Notes under the pieces: generated by a model | Databases searched by the model: none | What the model was told of the DNA's origin: nothing | What the model saw: the letters and a program-made list of their open reading frames with translations, nothing else | Source of the DNA: JAJFIE01 sp964344255 | Lineage (GTDB): Bacteria; Pseudomonadota; Alphaproteobacteria; Rhodospirillales; Casp-alpha2 | Length of the DNA: 64,000 nucleotides | Direction of reading: 5' to 3' | Assembly: GCA_964344255.1 (NCBI GenBank) | Contig: CAYFMQ010000016.1 | Span: forward strand, 1 to 64,000 | Shown here: positions 42,301-50,623 of the stretch, one piece after another | Layout of the letters: every line of letters starts with the position of its first letter | Position numbering within the stretch: the stretch's first letter is position 1 | Made by a program: the position numbers and the translations under genes

Positions 42301-43356
42301 TTAGCGGGGCCGGAAGGCTCCGCCGGTTCGGCGTTCGCAAACACCGTCATAGATCAGGGTCGCGGGCGTGATGCCGTCTCTTGGATCGTCTTCCCATCCC
42401 AGCACCTTGAGCCTGCCCGAGAACGCATTGGCGATCACCGAGAGCCGCGTGGTGGGATTGAGGATCGGTGGCCGAACCCAGGAGAAATCGTCCCCCACAT
42501 CCGGCTGCAGGGCCATCATCTGGTCAAGCCTGGCGTGGCTTTCGATACCGCGGGGACGCCCGGGAGTCGTGAGCTTCAGCCAGTGGTTGGCGATGGCGCC
42601 GGGGCCGTGATGGACGCAGACCTCATCCTCGGTGCGCTCGATCACGCAGCATTGGTCCGGCTCCAGTCCGCTTAAAGAAAACAACGCCGGCATGGCGAGC
42701 GGTTCGGTGCTCAAAATCTCGCGCGCCTCGATATAAGTCCGGCACTGATCGAACACCTGCCGGAGCAGATGCACCGGCGGCAGGGCGTCCTCGCGCCACA
42801 TGCGGATACGGTTGACGCCCCAATCGAACCAGCAGGACGGTGTCCATCGCCGCATGGGCGGCTGGTTGATGGCGGCCGCGAACCGTCCCGGCGCCAGCCC
42901 CGTCGCGACCCCTGAAAAGCCCGGCCAGGTGACGGAATCGTAGAAGCCCTCCTCGCCTTCCACCCGGGCCACAACCACGTTGCGGCCCAGTTCTTCCAGC
43001 GGCCAGTCGAGCGTCCGCATCAACCGGTTACCCTTGCCGGATGGATCCGGCCACACGCCGGCGGTGCAGGACCATTCGAACGACATGTTCAGCATGAATG
43101 CCCCGGTCCGGCCCACATGGTCGGCAACCATCTGGATTTCCTCGAGATAGGGATTGCCGTTGCGGCCGAGCCAGAATTCCGACAACCTATCAGCTATTGA
43201 AATAACCGCGTTGCCGTAGTGTTGTTCCGCCGCATCCACGATCCGGCCCAGCCGGACGGGTTCAGCAGCCGCTACAACGACAGGCCCTCCTTCCCCCGCT
43301 TCAATCAGCGGGATCACGGGCATCGGTTTTACGTACTGGTCGTCACGCGGTTCCAC
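42301..43356 (-). CDS. Ntn hydrolase of the acid ceramidase/NAAA type
   Basis: Predicted amidohydrolase related to acid ceramidase, N-acylethanolamine acid amidase and choloylglycine hydrolases. The candidate nucleophile is Cys97 in FEWSCTAGVW; the downstream RTLDWP matches the GRNLDWP-type motif of these enzymes, and Cys97 would become N-terminal after autocleavage. NQPPMRRW lies where substrate-pocket residues occur. GTG start at 43356, with AAGGAAA about 9 nt upstream. 351 aa. No signal peptide visible. Convergent with the SDR gene (10 bp). Confidence 0.72.
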   Translation of the reverse strand: MEPRDDQYVKPMPVIPLIEAGEGGPVVVAAAEPVRLGRIVDAAEQHYGNAVISIADRLSEFWLGRNGNPYLEEIQMVADHVGRTGAFMLNMSFEWSCTAGVWPDPSGKGNRLMRTLDWPLEELGRNVVVARVEGEEGFYDSVTWPGFSGVATGLAPGRFAAAINQPPMRRWTPSCWFDWGVNRIRMWREDALPPVHLLRQVFDQCRTYIEAREILSTEPLAMPALFSLSGLEPDQCCVIERTEDEVCVHHGPGAIANHWLKLTTPGRPRGIESHARLDQMMALQPDVGDDFSWVRPPILNPTTRLSVIANAFSGRLKVLGWEDDPRDGITPATLIYDGVCERRTGGAFRPR

Positions 43357-43486
43357 TAACCGATTTCCTTATCAGGTGATTAATATTCAATATATTCAAC
43401 CAAGCAGCTTTCTCTATCGCCCTCAAGGCCTTATGATCCCGCCTTCAACGATTCCCGTATCAGTATAGAGCAAAACCGAGACCACC

Positions 43487-44884
43487 ATGATCCCACGCTA
43501 TTCCCGCCCCGAGATGACAGACATCTGGGAGCCCGCCAACAAGTTCCGCATCTGGTTCGAAATCGAGGCCCACGCCTGTGACGCCATGGCTGAACTGGGT
43601 GTGATTCCGAAGGACGCGGCGAAGGCCGTGTGGGACAAGGGTGACAAGCCCTATACGCCGGAACGGATCGCCAGGATCGACGAAATCGAACTGGAAACCA
43701 AACACGACGTCATCGCGTTCACCACCGAGCTCGCCGAACAGGTGGGCGCTGACGACGCCCGCTTCGTCCACCAGGGCATGACGTCCTCGGATGTGCTGGA
43801 CACGTGTCTCAATGTGCAACTTTCGCAGGCAGCCGACCTGCTGCTCGCCGACCTGGACAAGGTTCTTGCTGCCCTTAAAGAACGCGCGCTCGAGACCAAG
43901 CTGATGCCCGCCATGGGCCGCAGCCACGGCATCCATGCCGAGCCCACCACCATGGGCCTCAAGTTCGCGCGTTTTTACGCCGAGTTCGCCCGTGGCCGCG
44001 ACAGGCTGGAAGCCGCCCGTGCCGATGTCGCCACCTGCGCCATCTCGGGCGCCGTCGGCACCTTCGCCAACATCGACCCCCGGGTCGAGGAATACGTGGC
44101 GGAGAAGCTGGGCCTGACGCCGGAGCCCATCTCCACCCAGGTCATCCCCCGCGACCGCCACGCCCAGTTCTTCGCAACGATGGGCGTCATCGCGTCGAGC
44201 GTCGAGAACGTCGCCACCGAAATCCGCCACATGCAGCGCACGGAAGTGCGCGAGGCCCAGGAATACTTCGCGCCGGGACAAAAAGGCTCCAGCGCCATGC
44301 CGCACAAGCGCAACCCGATCCTGACCGAGAACTTGACGGGCCTCGCCCGCATCGTGCGTTCCGCCGTCACGCCGGCGCTGGAAAACGTGGCGCTGTGGCA
44401 CGAGCGCGACATCTCGCATTCCTCCGTCGAACGCATGATCGGACCCGATGCCACGGTCACCCTGGATTTCGCTCTGAACCGTCTCGCAGGCGTCATCGCC
44501 AAGCTGGTGGTCTATCCCGACAACATGGCGAAACACATGAACGAGTTCGGTGGTATCCACGACGCCCAGCGGGTTTTGCTGTTCCTGACCCAGAACGGTG
44601 TCTCAAGAGAAGACGCCTACAAAATCGTGCAGCGGAACGCCATGCGGGTCTGGAAGAGCTTCGGTATCGACCCGGATAACCCGGACGCCACGGCCGAACT
44701 GGATGAGTTGGATAAAGAAGCCGCCGGTCATGACAACCGCCTGTTCTTCTTCCTCTCACACGACGAGGGCCTGGCCGAGGTGGTTAATCCTGATGATCTC
44801 GCTTCCTTGCTGGACGAGGATTCTATCAGCTACCACACCAAGCACGTGGGCACGATCTTCGAACGCGTGTTCGGCGAAAGTTAG
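43487..44884 (+). CDS. purB: Adenylosuccinate lyase
   Basis: Cleaves SAICAR and adenylosuccinate in purine synthesis. The superfamily signature is GSSAMPHKRNP, the catalytic regions MTSSDVLDT and GRSHGIHAEP are intact. 465 aa, slightly longer than the usual 430-460. ATG 43487 (MIPRYSRPEM, the typical start). It stands alone; purC, purS and purQ lie about 17 kb away. A REP-like palindrome follows the stop codon. Confidence 0.97.
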   Translation: MIPRYSRPEMTDIWEPANKFRIWFEIEAHACDAMAELGVIPKDAAKAVWDKGDKPYTPERIARIDEIELETKHDVIAFTTELAEQVGADDARFVHQGMTSSDVLDTCLNVQLSQAADLLLADLDKVLAALKERALETKLMPAMGRSHGIHAEPTTMGLKFARFYAEFARGRDRLEAARADVATCAISGAVGTFANIDPRVEEYVAEKLGLTPEPISTQVIPRDRHAQFFATMGVIASSVENVATEIRHMQRTEVREAQEYFAPGQKGSSAMPHKRNPILTENLTGLARIVRSAVTPALENVALWHERDISHSSVERMIGPDATVTLDFALNRLAGVIAKLVVYPDNMAKHMNEFGGIHDAQRVLLFLTQNGVSREDAYKIVQRNAMRVWKSFGIDPDNPDATAELDELDKEAAGHDNRLFFFLSHDEGLAEVVNPDDLASLLDEDSISYHTKHVGTIFERVFGES

Positions 44885-44892
44885 ACAATGTC

Positions 44893-44953
44893 ATTCCCGC
44901 GCAGGCGGGAATCCAGGTTATCTGGAATACTGGACACCCGCTTTCGCGGGTGT
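44893..44953. repeat. Two REP-like palindromes downstream of purB
   Basis: ATTCCCGC-gcag-GCGGGAAT (44893-44912) and ACACCCGCTTTCGCGGGTGT (44934-44953). They lie between purB and the aldolase gene and could form RNA hairpins that protect purB mRNA. Confidence 0.8.
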
Positions 44954-44976
44954 GACGAGGGAGGGAGGTTCCCGGC

Positions 44977-45756
44977 ATGACAAAAGAAAAACTCACCAAT
45001 CCCGTTAAGGAGAAGATGCTCGGCGGCGAGGCCGCCTACGGCACGCTGGTTTCCATGCCGAGCCCCAATGTCGCCCAGGTGCTGGCCGCCAGCGGCTTCG
45101 ACTGGTTGTGGTTCGACCTGGAACACGGGCCCATTCCCTTCGATCAGTTGCACAACATGATCAATGCCACGGCTGTAGGCGAAGGAGCCTGCACGCCACT
45201 GACCCGAGTTCCGGCGGACGAGTTGTGGACCGTGAAGCCGGTGCTCGACGCCGGATCGCTGGGCGTCATCTTTCCCTTCGTGGAAACGGCTGAAGGCGCG
45301 GCGGACGCCGTCGCAGCAACACGTTACCCGCCGGCGGGCAAGCGGGGCTTCGGACCTTTCTTCGCCGGATCCCGTTGGGGGCTGGGGCTTCGCGAATATG
45401 CCGAGCAGGCCGATGACGCCATCCTTCGCATCATGATGCTGGAAAGCAAGGCGGCGGTGGACAACGCCGAAGAGATCATGGCAACCGAGGGCATTGATGT
45501 GGCCTTCCTCGCTCCCTTCGACCTGTCCCAGAGCCTAGGGGTTCCGGGCCAGTTCGACAGCCCTATCTACCTCGACGCGCTCGCCCGCCTCGAAGAGGCA
45601 ACTGAACAGGCGGGCGCCATCATGGGAACCCTGGTGCTCGACGCCGACACGGCCAAGGCCAAGCTCGACCGGGGTTACCGGTTCCTGATGCTGAGCCTCG
45701 ACGTCGCCCTGCTGGACGGCGCGGCGCGTGACCTGATGGACGCCGTTAAGGCGTAA
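44977..45756 (+). CDS. HpcH/HpaI family aldolase
   Basis: Class II pyruvate aldolase family, which cleaves 4-hydroxy-2-oxo acids in catabolism of aromatic or sugar acids. Metal and substrate motifs are FDWLWFDLEHGP (catalytic-histidine area shortly after), the glutamate in FPFVETAEGA, and KRGFGPF. 259 aa. It is not adjacent to a catabolic cluster, so its substrate is unknown. A 780-bp repeat-rich region follows. Confidence 0.9.
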   Translation: MTKEKLTNPVKEKMLGGEAAYGTLVSMPSPNVAQVLAASGFDWLWFDLEHGPIPFDQLHNMINATAVGEGACTPLTRVPADELWTVKPVLDAGSLGVIFPFVETAEGAADAVAATRYPPAGKRGFGPFFAGSRWGLGLREYAEQADDAILRIMMLESKAAVDNAEEIMATEGIDVAFLAPFDLSQSLGVPGQFDSPIYLDALARLEEATEQAGAIMGTLVLDADTAKAKLDRGYRFLMLSLDVALLDGAARDLMDAVKA

Positions 45757-45817
45757 GTTCCCGCACTTTCCGGCGTCGTCATTCCTGCTCAGACAAGAAA
45801 CCAGATTGTTCGCTGGC

Positions 45818-46018
45818 CTGGACCCCCACCTCCGCGGGGGTGACAAAATCGGTGAAACAGTTATTCCCGCTAAGGCGGGAATCCAGCCCTTACTTTAGAT
45901 ATTGTCTGTTTAAATCGCACATCGTCGTCGCTTCGCTCGGGATGTGCCTGTTATTGAATCGCACATCGTCGTCGCTTCGCTCGGGATGTGCTTTTGTCAT
46001 TCCCGCGAAGGCGGGAAT
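45818..46018. repeat. REP-like palindrome cluster
   Basis: Copies at 45818-45844 (CCCCC/GGGGG form), 45863-45882 and 45999-46018 (both ATTCCCGC/GCGGGAAT), with a degraded copy near 45777-45810. The typical flanks CTGGA, GTCATT and ATCCAG are present. Confidence 0.8.
45913..45991. repeat. Pair of identical 35-bp direct repeats
   Basis: The 35-bp unit at 45913-45947 recurs exactly at 45957-45991. Each unit begins AATCGCACATC and ends GGGATGTGC, so GCACATC and GATGTGC can pair into a hairpin. Period 44 bp. Confidence 0.85.
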
Positions 46019-46044
46019 CCAGCCCATTAATTAGAAAGAGGTAA

Positions 46045-46229
46045 TGTAGACAGAAATGTAGACAAATGTAGACATTTGTTACAAAAGCCCCTCTGTAACC
46101 CCTTGATTTCAAACAAAATGTAGACATTTGTCTACATAATCTCGCAGATTATGGAAAATTCCTGAATCGTCCTTTGTTTTCAAGGACTTTCCCGTTTCGG
46201 GAATGTAGACATGTCTACAAATGTCTATA
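46045..46229. repeat. TGTAGAC/GTCTACA heptamer array 2
   Basis: TGTAGAC at 46045, 46057, 46067, 46119 and 46204; GTCTACA at 46130 and 46213; near-match GTCTATA at 46223. ATGTAGACATTTGTCTACAT (46118-46137) is a dyad with a TT centre, and the segment TTATGGAAAATT follows it, as in array 1. Confidence 0.75.
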
Positions 46230-46538
46230 TTCAGGGTTTTCTAATATAAGGACCGCATTTCCCTGCCTGGAACAAAGTGCAGGGTAAGGATCAGGATCAT
46301 CATTCCCCCCCCAAAACTAACATACATGGGGCGAAAACGATCTCTTGATAAGTTTATGAACAATGGAAAAGAGCGCTTTAATAAATAGGAATTAAAGCAT
46401 AATTTAAGGCAAAAGTCAAGAAAAATCGGATAATGTCAGCTTTCAGGGTTTAACCGGACATGTTCTTGAGATGGATTGGATGACCGCTAATGACCCGAAG
46501 CGGACCTGATCTCAGTACAAGATTTTAAGAAACGCATC

Positions 46539-47150
46539 TTAAAGGCCGCCCTTGCTCCGCAGAAACGCAACAATTTCCGAAACGCCTTCACCAGATTTCA
46601 GATTCGTCATAACAAATGGGCGGTTACCACGCATGCGGGCCGCATCTTCACGCATAATACCAAGGTTGGCCCCGACGATTGGCGCCAGGTCAGTCTTGTT
46701 AATGACGAGCAAATCGGAACGGGTAATGCCGGGCCCGCCTTTCCGGGGAATATCTTCACCACTCGCAACGTCAATGACGTAGACCGTTAAATCCGCGAGT
46801 TCCGGCGAGAACGTCGCTGCAAGATTATCGCCGCCGGATTCGATTAGGATCAAATCAAGGTTGGGGAACTTGGCCCGCATATCCGCAATTGCCGCAAGGT
46901 TAACCGAGGCGTCCTCGCGGATCGCCGTATGTGGACAACCGCCGGTTTCCACACCGACAATTCGATCCCGCTCGAGGGCTCCACGCCGGCTGAGCGCCTC
47001 GGCATCCTCTTGTGTATAGATATCATTGGTGATGGCGCAGATATCGTGGTCATCGCGAAAATGGATACACAGCGCCTCCATCAACGCAGTCTTGCCAGAA
47101 CCTACGGGGCCTCCAATTCCGACCCGGAGGGGGCCATGTGGTGATGTCAT
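46539..47150 (-). CDS. ureG: Urease accessory GTPase UreG
   Basis: SIMIBI-class GTPase that delivers nickel to urease with UreD, UreE and UreF. P-loop GIGGPVGSGKTALME at the N-terminus, the nickel-binding C-P-H motif GGCPHTAIREDASVN, and the base-specificity motif VINKTDLAP. 203 aa, full length. It lacks an N-terminal His-rich extension. It overlaps ureF by ATGA and is the last gene of the operon. Confidence 0.97.
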   Translation of the reverse strand: MTSPHGPLRVGIGGPVGSGKTALMEALCIHFRDDHDICAITNDIYTQEDAEALSRRGALERDRIVGVETGGCPHTAIREDASVNLAAIADMRAKFPNLDLILIESGGDNLAATFSPELADLTVYVIDVASGEDIPRKGGPGITRSDLLVINKTDLAPIVGANLGIMREDAARMRGNRPFVMTNLKSGEGVSEIVAFLRSKGGL

Positions 47151-47824
47151 GAGCGGAACAACCTCGTATAGAGTGTTTCGTGACGGGCAGACGCGATGTC
47201 CGCTGCGAAAGCGATACCGCCGAGATCGTCGATGTCAGACATCAGGATGTCATCCGTGACTTCTCCGATGACGGGTTCAAGATGGTTGAGGGCGCGTTGC
47301 CCATCGGTCTGACCAAGCGGTATCAATCGCACGCCGGCGGAGATAAGGTTGGCCGCCAAGGAATGCAGGTAACCGTAGAGGACCGGCCTCAACTTCAAAC
47401 CATGGGCACGGGCAACACAGCCAACTGCAACAGGATAGGCGATCTCGGAGGAGTTAAGATCAAACGTCCCGAACCATACCTGAGATGACCAGGCTTCCGA
47501 GGCGACCTTAACAAACGCAACGCCCTGCGCCACAGTTTCGAGTCGCCGCTCTCGCGTGGGTGCCATTGCGATTGCCAGATCGTTGAGCTCGCGAAGGTTT
47601 TCCTCGTTCATCCAGGCGCGGCGAAGAATAATACCGTCAGCCCTCCCCGCACCAAGCCGCAAGATATCGGTAATCCAGGCTGCTAGGGAGTCGAGATCTA
47701 CGACCGTGCCGTCCTCGACAACCGTTTCCAGTCCATGACTATACGTAAAGGCGCCGATGGGAAATCCTGGCGAGAACCAGGCCAACAAACGGTGCAGCAT
47801 CCTGTCGTCAGAGGAATCAGTCAT
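47147..47824 (-). CDS. ureF: Urease accessory protein UreF
   Basis: All-helical chaperone that joins UreG to UreD and the urease apoprotein. The N-terminus LLAWFSPGFPIGAFTYSHGLE is recognisably UreF (split here only as family hallmark FPIGAFTYSHGLE), and PVAVGCVARAHG lies in the C-terminal half. The ATG at 47824 has AAGG about 8 nt upstream and overlaps the ureE end by 8 bp; this gives 225 aa, the family size. A much longer upstream frame over ureE is rejected. Confidence 0.93.
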   Translation of the reverse strand: MTDSSDDRMLHRLLAWFSPGFPIGAFTYSHGLETVVEDGTVVDLDSLAAWITDILRLGAGRADGIILRRAWMNEENLRELNDLAIAMAPTRERRLETVAQGVAFVKVASEAWSSQVWFGTFDLNSSEIAYPVAVGCVARAHGLKLRPVLYGYLHSLAANLISAGVRLIPLGQTDGQRALNHLEPVIGEVTDDILMSDIDDLGGIAFAADIASARHETLYTRLFRS

Positions 47825-48263
47825 GTCGGTGCCTTTCACCATAGGCCCCCGATTCCGGATGGAACGGCGCGCTGATTTCCTTAACCGTGACGCCCATACC
47901 CCGAAGCATGTCGGCGATAACATGATCGTACCGCACCAGCAATGTGTCCCCGTGAATTTCGGTCGGCAAATGGCGGTTGCCAAGATGCCAGGCGACCCGG
48001 TTGAGATCGGTTGAACTCGCGCATGATATTTCCAGCAATCGCTCCGTGGCCGCCGTAACGGTAACGAGCCGCCCATCCTCGAGCTTAAGGGCAGAACCGT
48101 CAGCAATCGCCACAGCCTCCGACAGATCCAGGAGAAAAGTCGTTCCGCCGGACGCCGTCATTGCAATACGGCGCCGGTGCCGTGCATCGAAATCCAGAAC
48201 GATTGTATCGAAAACGGGGCCCTGCCACTTGCCGGCGGGAATGACGTCGATAGCCCTGATCAT
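47817..48263 (-). CDS. ureE: Urease accessory metallochaperone UreE
   Basis: Nickel-binding chaperone feeding UreG. Segment AWHLGNRHLPTEI is the conserved core with the dimer-interface metal histidine region RYDHVIADMLRGMG. 148 aa; the C-terminal tail (GERHRHD) holds only two histidines, unlike the His-rich tail of Klebsiella UreE, so nickel storage capacity is probably low. Its ATG shares one base with the ureC stop (TGATG). Confidence 0.93.
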   Translation of the reverse strand: MIRAIDVIPAGKWQGPVFDTIVLDFDARHRRRIAMTASGGTTFLLDLSEAVAIADGSALKLEDGRLVTVTAATERLLEISCASSTDLNRVAWHLGNRHLPTEIHGDTLLVRYDHVIADMLRGMGVTVKEISAPFHPESGAYGERHRHD

Positions 48264-49975
48264 CAGAACAGAAAGTACCGTTGCGCCATCGGCAATACCG
48301 AGGCTGGTTCGCAGGTCAGCAATTCCCCGTTGGCCCGGACCTCATAGGTTTCCGGATCGACCTCGATCTCAGGTGTCGCATCGTTCAGAACCATGCTCGA
48401 CTTTCCGATCTGGCTTCGCGTATTCGCCACGGGAACCATCGATTTCTCGACGTTGAGCTTCCGGCCAATATCCTGATCCATCGCGGCCTGGGATACGAAC
48501 GTCACGCTTGATGAACTGAGCGAGCGTCCAAATGCACCGAACATTGGTCGGTAATGTACCGGCTGAGGCGTGGGAATTGAGGCGTTTGGATCACCCATCG
48601 GCGCCGCGGTGATCGTGCCGCCAATCATGACCAAATCCGGTTTTACACCGAAAAAGGCAGGCGACCATAAAACAAGATCGGCACGCTTGCCGGTTTCGAC
48701 AGAACCGATGTGATCCGCAATACCATGGGTAATCGCAGGATTGATCGTGTATTTGGCAATGTATCGCTTGATCCGGTAATTATCGTTATCGCCGGTCTCT
48801 TCGGGAAGAGCGCCACGTTGCCGTTTCATTTTGTCCGCGGTCTGCCATGTACGAACCAGCACCTCGCCGACCCGGCCCATAGCCTGGCTGTCGGATGCGA
48901 TGATGGAGAACGCCCCAATATCGTGGAGAATATCCTCGGCGGCGATTGTTTCCTTGCGAATGCGGCTCTCGGCAAACGCCACGTCCTCGGGAATGCTGGC
49001 GTCCAAGTGATGGCACACCATGAGCATGTCGAGGTGCTCTTCCAGTGTGTTCACCGTGTACGGGCGTGTCGGGTTTGTCGATGACGGGATGACGTTCGGC
49101 ATGCCGCACACCTTGATGATATCGGGCGCGTGCCCCCCGCCTGCGCCTTCTGTATGAAACGCATGGATGGTGCGGCCCTTAAAGGCGGCTATCGTGTTCT
49201 CGACGAACCCCGATTCGTTCAGCGTATCCGTGTGGATCATGACCTGGATATCGGACTCGTCAGCGACGTTAAGGCAACAATCAATCGCCCCCGGCGTTGT
49301 TCCCCAATCCTCGTGCAGCTTAAGGGCACACGCACCGGCGGCGATCTGTTCCAATAACGCCTCCGGCTGTGAAGCGTTTCCCTTTCCGGAGAACCCGAAG
49401 TTCATGGGCAAGCCATCAGCCGCCTGGATCATTCGGCTGATGTGCCAGCTTCCTGGTGTACACGTGGTCGCGTTGGTGCCGGTCGCCGGCCCGGTGCCGC
49501 CACCCAGCATCGTGGTAACGCCCGACATCAGGGCGTCATCGACCTGTTGCGGACAAATCATGTGAATGTGGGAATCGAATCCGCCGGCAGTCAGGATTTT
49601 ACCCTCGCCGGCGATGGCCTCGGTTGACGGCCCGATGATGATATCAACGCCAGGCTGCGTGTCCGGATTACCTGCCTTGCCTATCCCGACGATCAAGCCA
49701 TCCTTGAGGCCAACATCGGCCTTCACGATCCCCCAGGTGTCAACGATCAGCGCGTTGGTGATAACCGTATCGACAGCGCCGTCCTTGCGGGTGACCTGAG
49801 ACTGCCCCATGCCATCGCGGATGACCTTGCCGCCGCCGAACTTGACCTCCTCGCCATAGATCGTGAAATCCCGCTCAACTTCTGCAAAAAGCTCCGTATC
49901 CGCGAGGCGGACCTTGTCGCCCGTCGTCGGGCCGTACATGTCTGCATAGGCGCGTTTGGAAATGGTTGTTGGCAT
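48263..49975 (-). CDS. ureC: Urease subunit alpha UreC
   Basis: Catalytic subunit hydrolysing urea to ammonia and carbamate at a dinickel site. Nickel ligands are in FDSHIHMICPQ (HxH), the carbamylated lysine is Lys219 in ALKLHEDWG, further ligands in HTEGAGGGHAPD, and the flap histidine in MVCHHLDA. The ATG at 49975, after AGAAGAGAAG, gives 570 aa against about 567 in Klebsiella. The frame upstream of it is not urease-like. UreB starts its own frame 12 bp before, so alpha, beta and gamma are separate proteins. Confidence 0.98.
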   Translation of the reverse strand: MPTTISKRAYADMYGPTTGDKVRLADTELFAEVERDFTIYGEEVKFGGGKVIRDGMGQSQVTRKDGAVDTVITNALIVDTWGIVKADVGLKDGLIVGIGKAGNPDTQPGVDIIIGPSTEAIAGEGKILTAGGFDSHIHMICPQQVDDALMSGVTTMLGGGTGPATGTNATTCTPGSWHISRMIQAADGLPMNFGFSGKGNASQPEALLEQIAAGACALKLHEDWGTTPGAIDCCLNVADESDIQVMIHTDTLNESGFVENTIAAFKGRTIHAFHTEGAGGGHAPDIIKVCGMPNVIPSSTNPTRPYTVNTLEEHLDMLMVCHHLDASIPEDVAFAESRIRKETIAAEDILHDIGAFSIIASDSQAMGRVGEVLVRTWQTADKMKRQRGALPEETGDNDNYRIKRYIAKYTINPAITHGIADHIGSVETGKRADLVLWSPAFFGVKPDLVMIGGTITAAPMGDPNASIPTPQPVHYRPMFGAFGRSLSSSSVTFVSQAAMDQDIGRKLNVEKSMVPVANTRSQIGKSSMVLNDATPEIEVDPETYEVRANGELLTCEPASVLPMAQRYFLF

Positions 49976-49988
49976 CTTCTCTTCTTTC

Positions 49989-50297
49989 TCAGTCCAGCGT
50001 GCCCATAATGGCCTGATTGAAACCGTAGACCTCGCGTTTACCGGATAACGGTACAAGCGATACCTCACGCGACTGCCCGGGTTCAAAACGCACGGCCGTG
50101 CCGGCAGGAATATCAAGCCGTTTACCTCGCGTTACCTCGCGATCAAACTGTAGAGCTTCATTGGTTTCATAGAAATGGTAATGGCTTCCGACCTGCACTG
50201 GACGGTCGCCGGAATTTGCGACAGTGAGGACAATGACATCCGCACCCGAATTCAACTCGATGTCACCGTTATTAATTATGAATTCCCCTGGAATCAT
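49989..50297 (-). CDS. ureB: Urease subunit beta UreB
   Basis: Structural subunit. MIPGEFIINNGDIELNSG start, VGSHYHFYETNEAL and RLDIPAGTAVRFEPG are diagnostic. 102 aa, as in three-subunit ureases of proteobacteria. It starts 10 bp after ureA and ends 13 bp before ureC. Confidence 0.97.
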   Translation of the reverse strand: MIPGEFIINNGDIELNSGADVIVLTVANSGDRPVQVGSHYHFYETNEALQFDREVTRGKRLDIPAGTAVRFEPGQSREVSLVPLSGKREVYGFNQAIMGTLD

Positions 50298-50307
50298 GAT
50301 TCCTACT

Positions 50308-50610
50308 CTATCTGATCGGATTGTGAACGGTTACCAACTTGGTGCCATCAGGGAATGTCGCCTCAACCTGAACGTCGTAAATCATTTCGGCAACGCCTTC
50401 CATGACGTCATCCCGGGAGAGCACCGTTGCCCCCTCGGTCATCATCTCAGCGACGGATTTGCCATCGCGCGCCCCTTCGATCACAAAATCAGTGATCAAT
50501 GCGACAGCTTCGGGGTGGTTGAGCTTGACGCCTCGTTCCAGCCGCCGCCTGGCAACCATGGCGGCCATTGATATCAGGAGCTTATCTTTCTCTCGAGGGG
50601 TCAGATTCAT
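50308..50610 (-). CDS. ureA: Urease subunit gamma UreA
   Basis: Smallest structural subunit. MNLTPREKDKLLISMAAMVA start, LNHPEAVALITDFVIEGARD and the C-terminal VTVHNPIR are characteristic. 100 aa, complete. It follows ureD at 13 bp. Confidence 0.97.
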   Translation of the reverse strand: MNLTPREKDKLLISMAAMVARRRLERGVKLNHPEAVALITDFVIEGARDGKSVAEMMTEGATVLSRDDVMEGVAEMIYDVQVEATFPDGTKLVTVHNPIR

Positions 50611-50623
50611 GGTGTTCTCCGTC

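Larger units (their letters stand above)
45757..46538. other. 782-bp repeat-rich intergenic region between aldolase and ureG
   Basis: No gene. The aldolase (plus) and ureG (minus) converge on it, so it should hold no promoter for either. It contains REP-like palindromes (45818-46018), two 35-bp direct repeats (45913-45947, 45957-45991), a TGTAGAC/GTCTACA array (46045-46229) and a CCCTGC/GCAGGG hairpin (46261-46284). The part from 46300 to 46538 is AT-rich with nothing recognised. Confidence 0.7.

Noticed and set aside
43460..44560. Minus-strand open frame of 366 codons over purB
   Set aside because: Antisense to a complete adenylosuccinate lyase; low-complexity H/G/D-rich translation.
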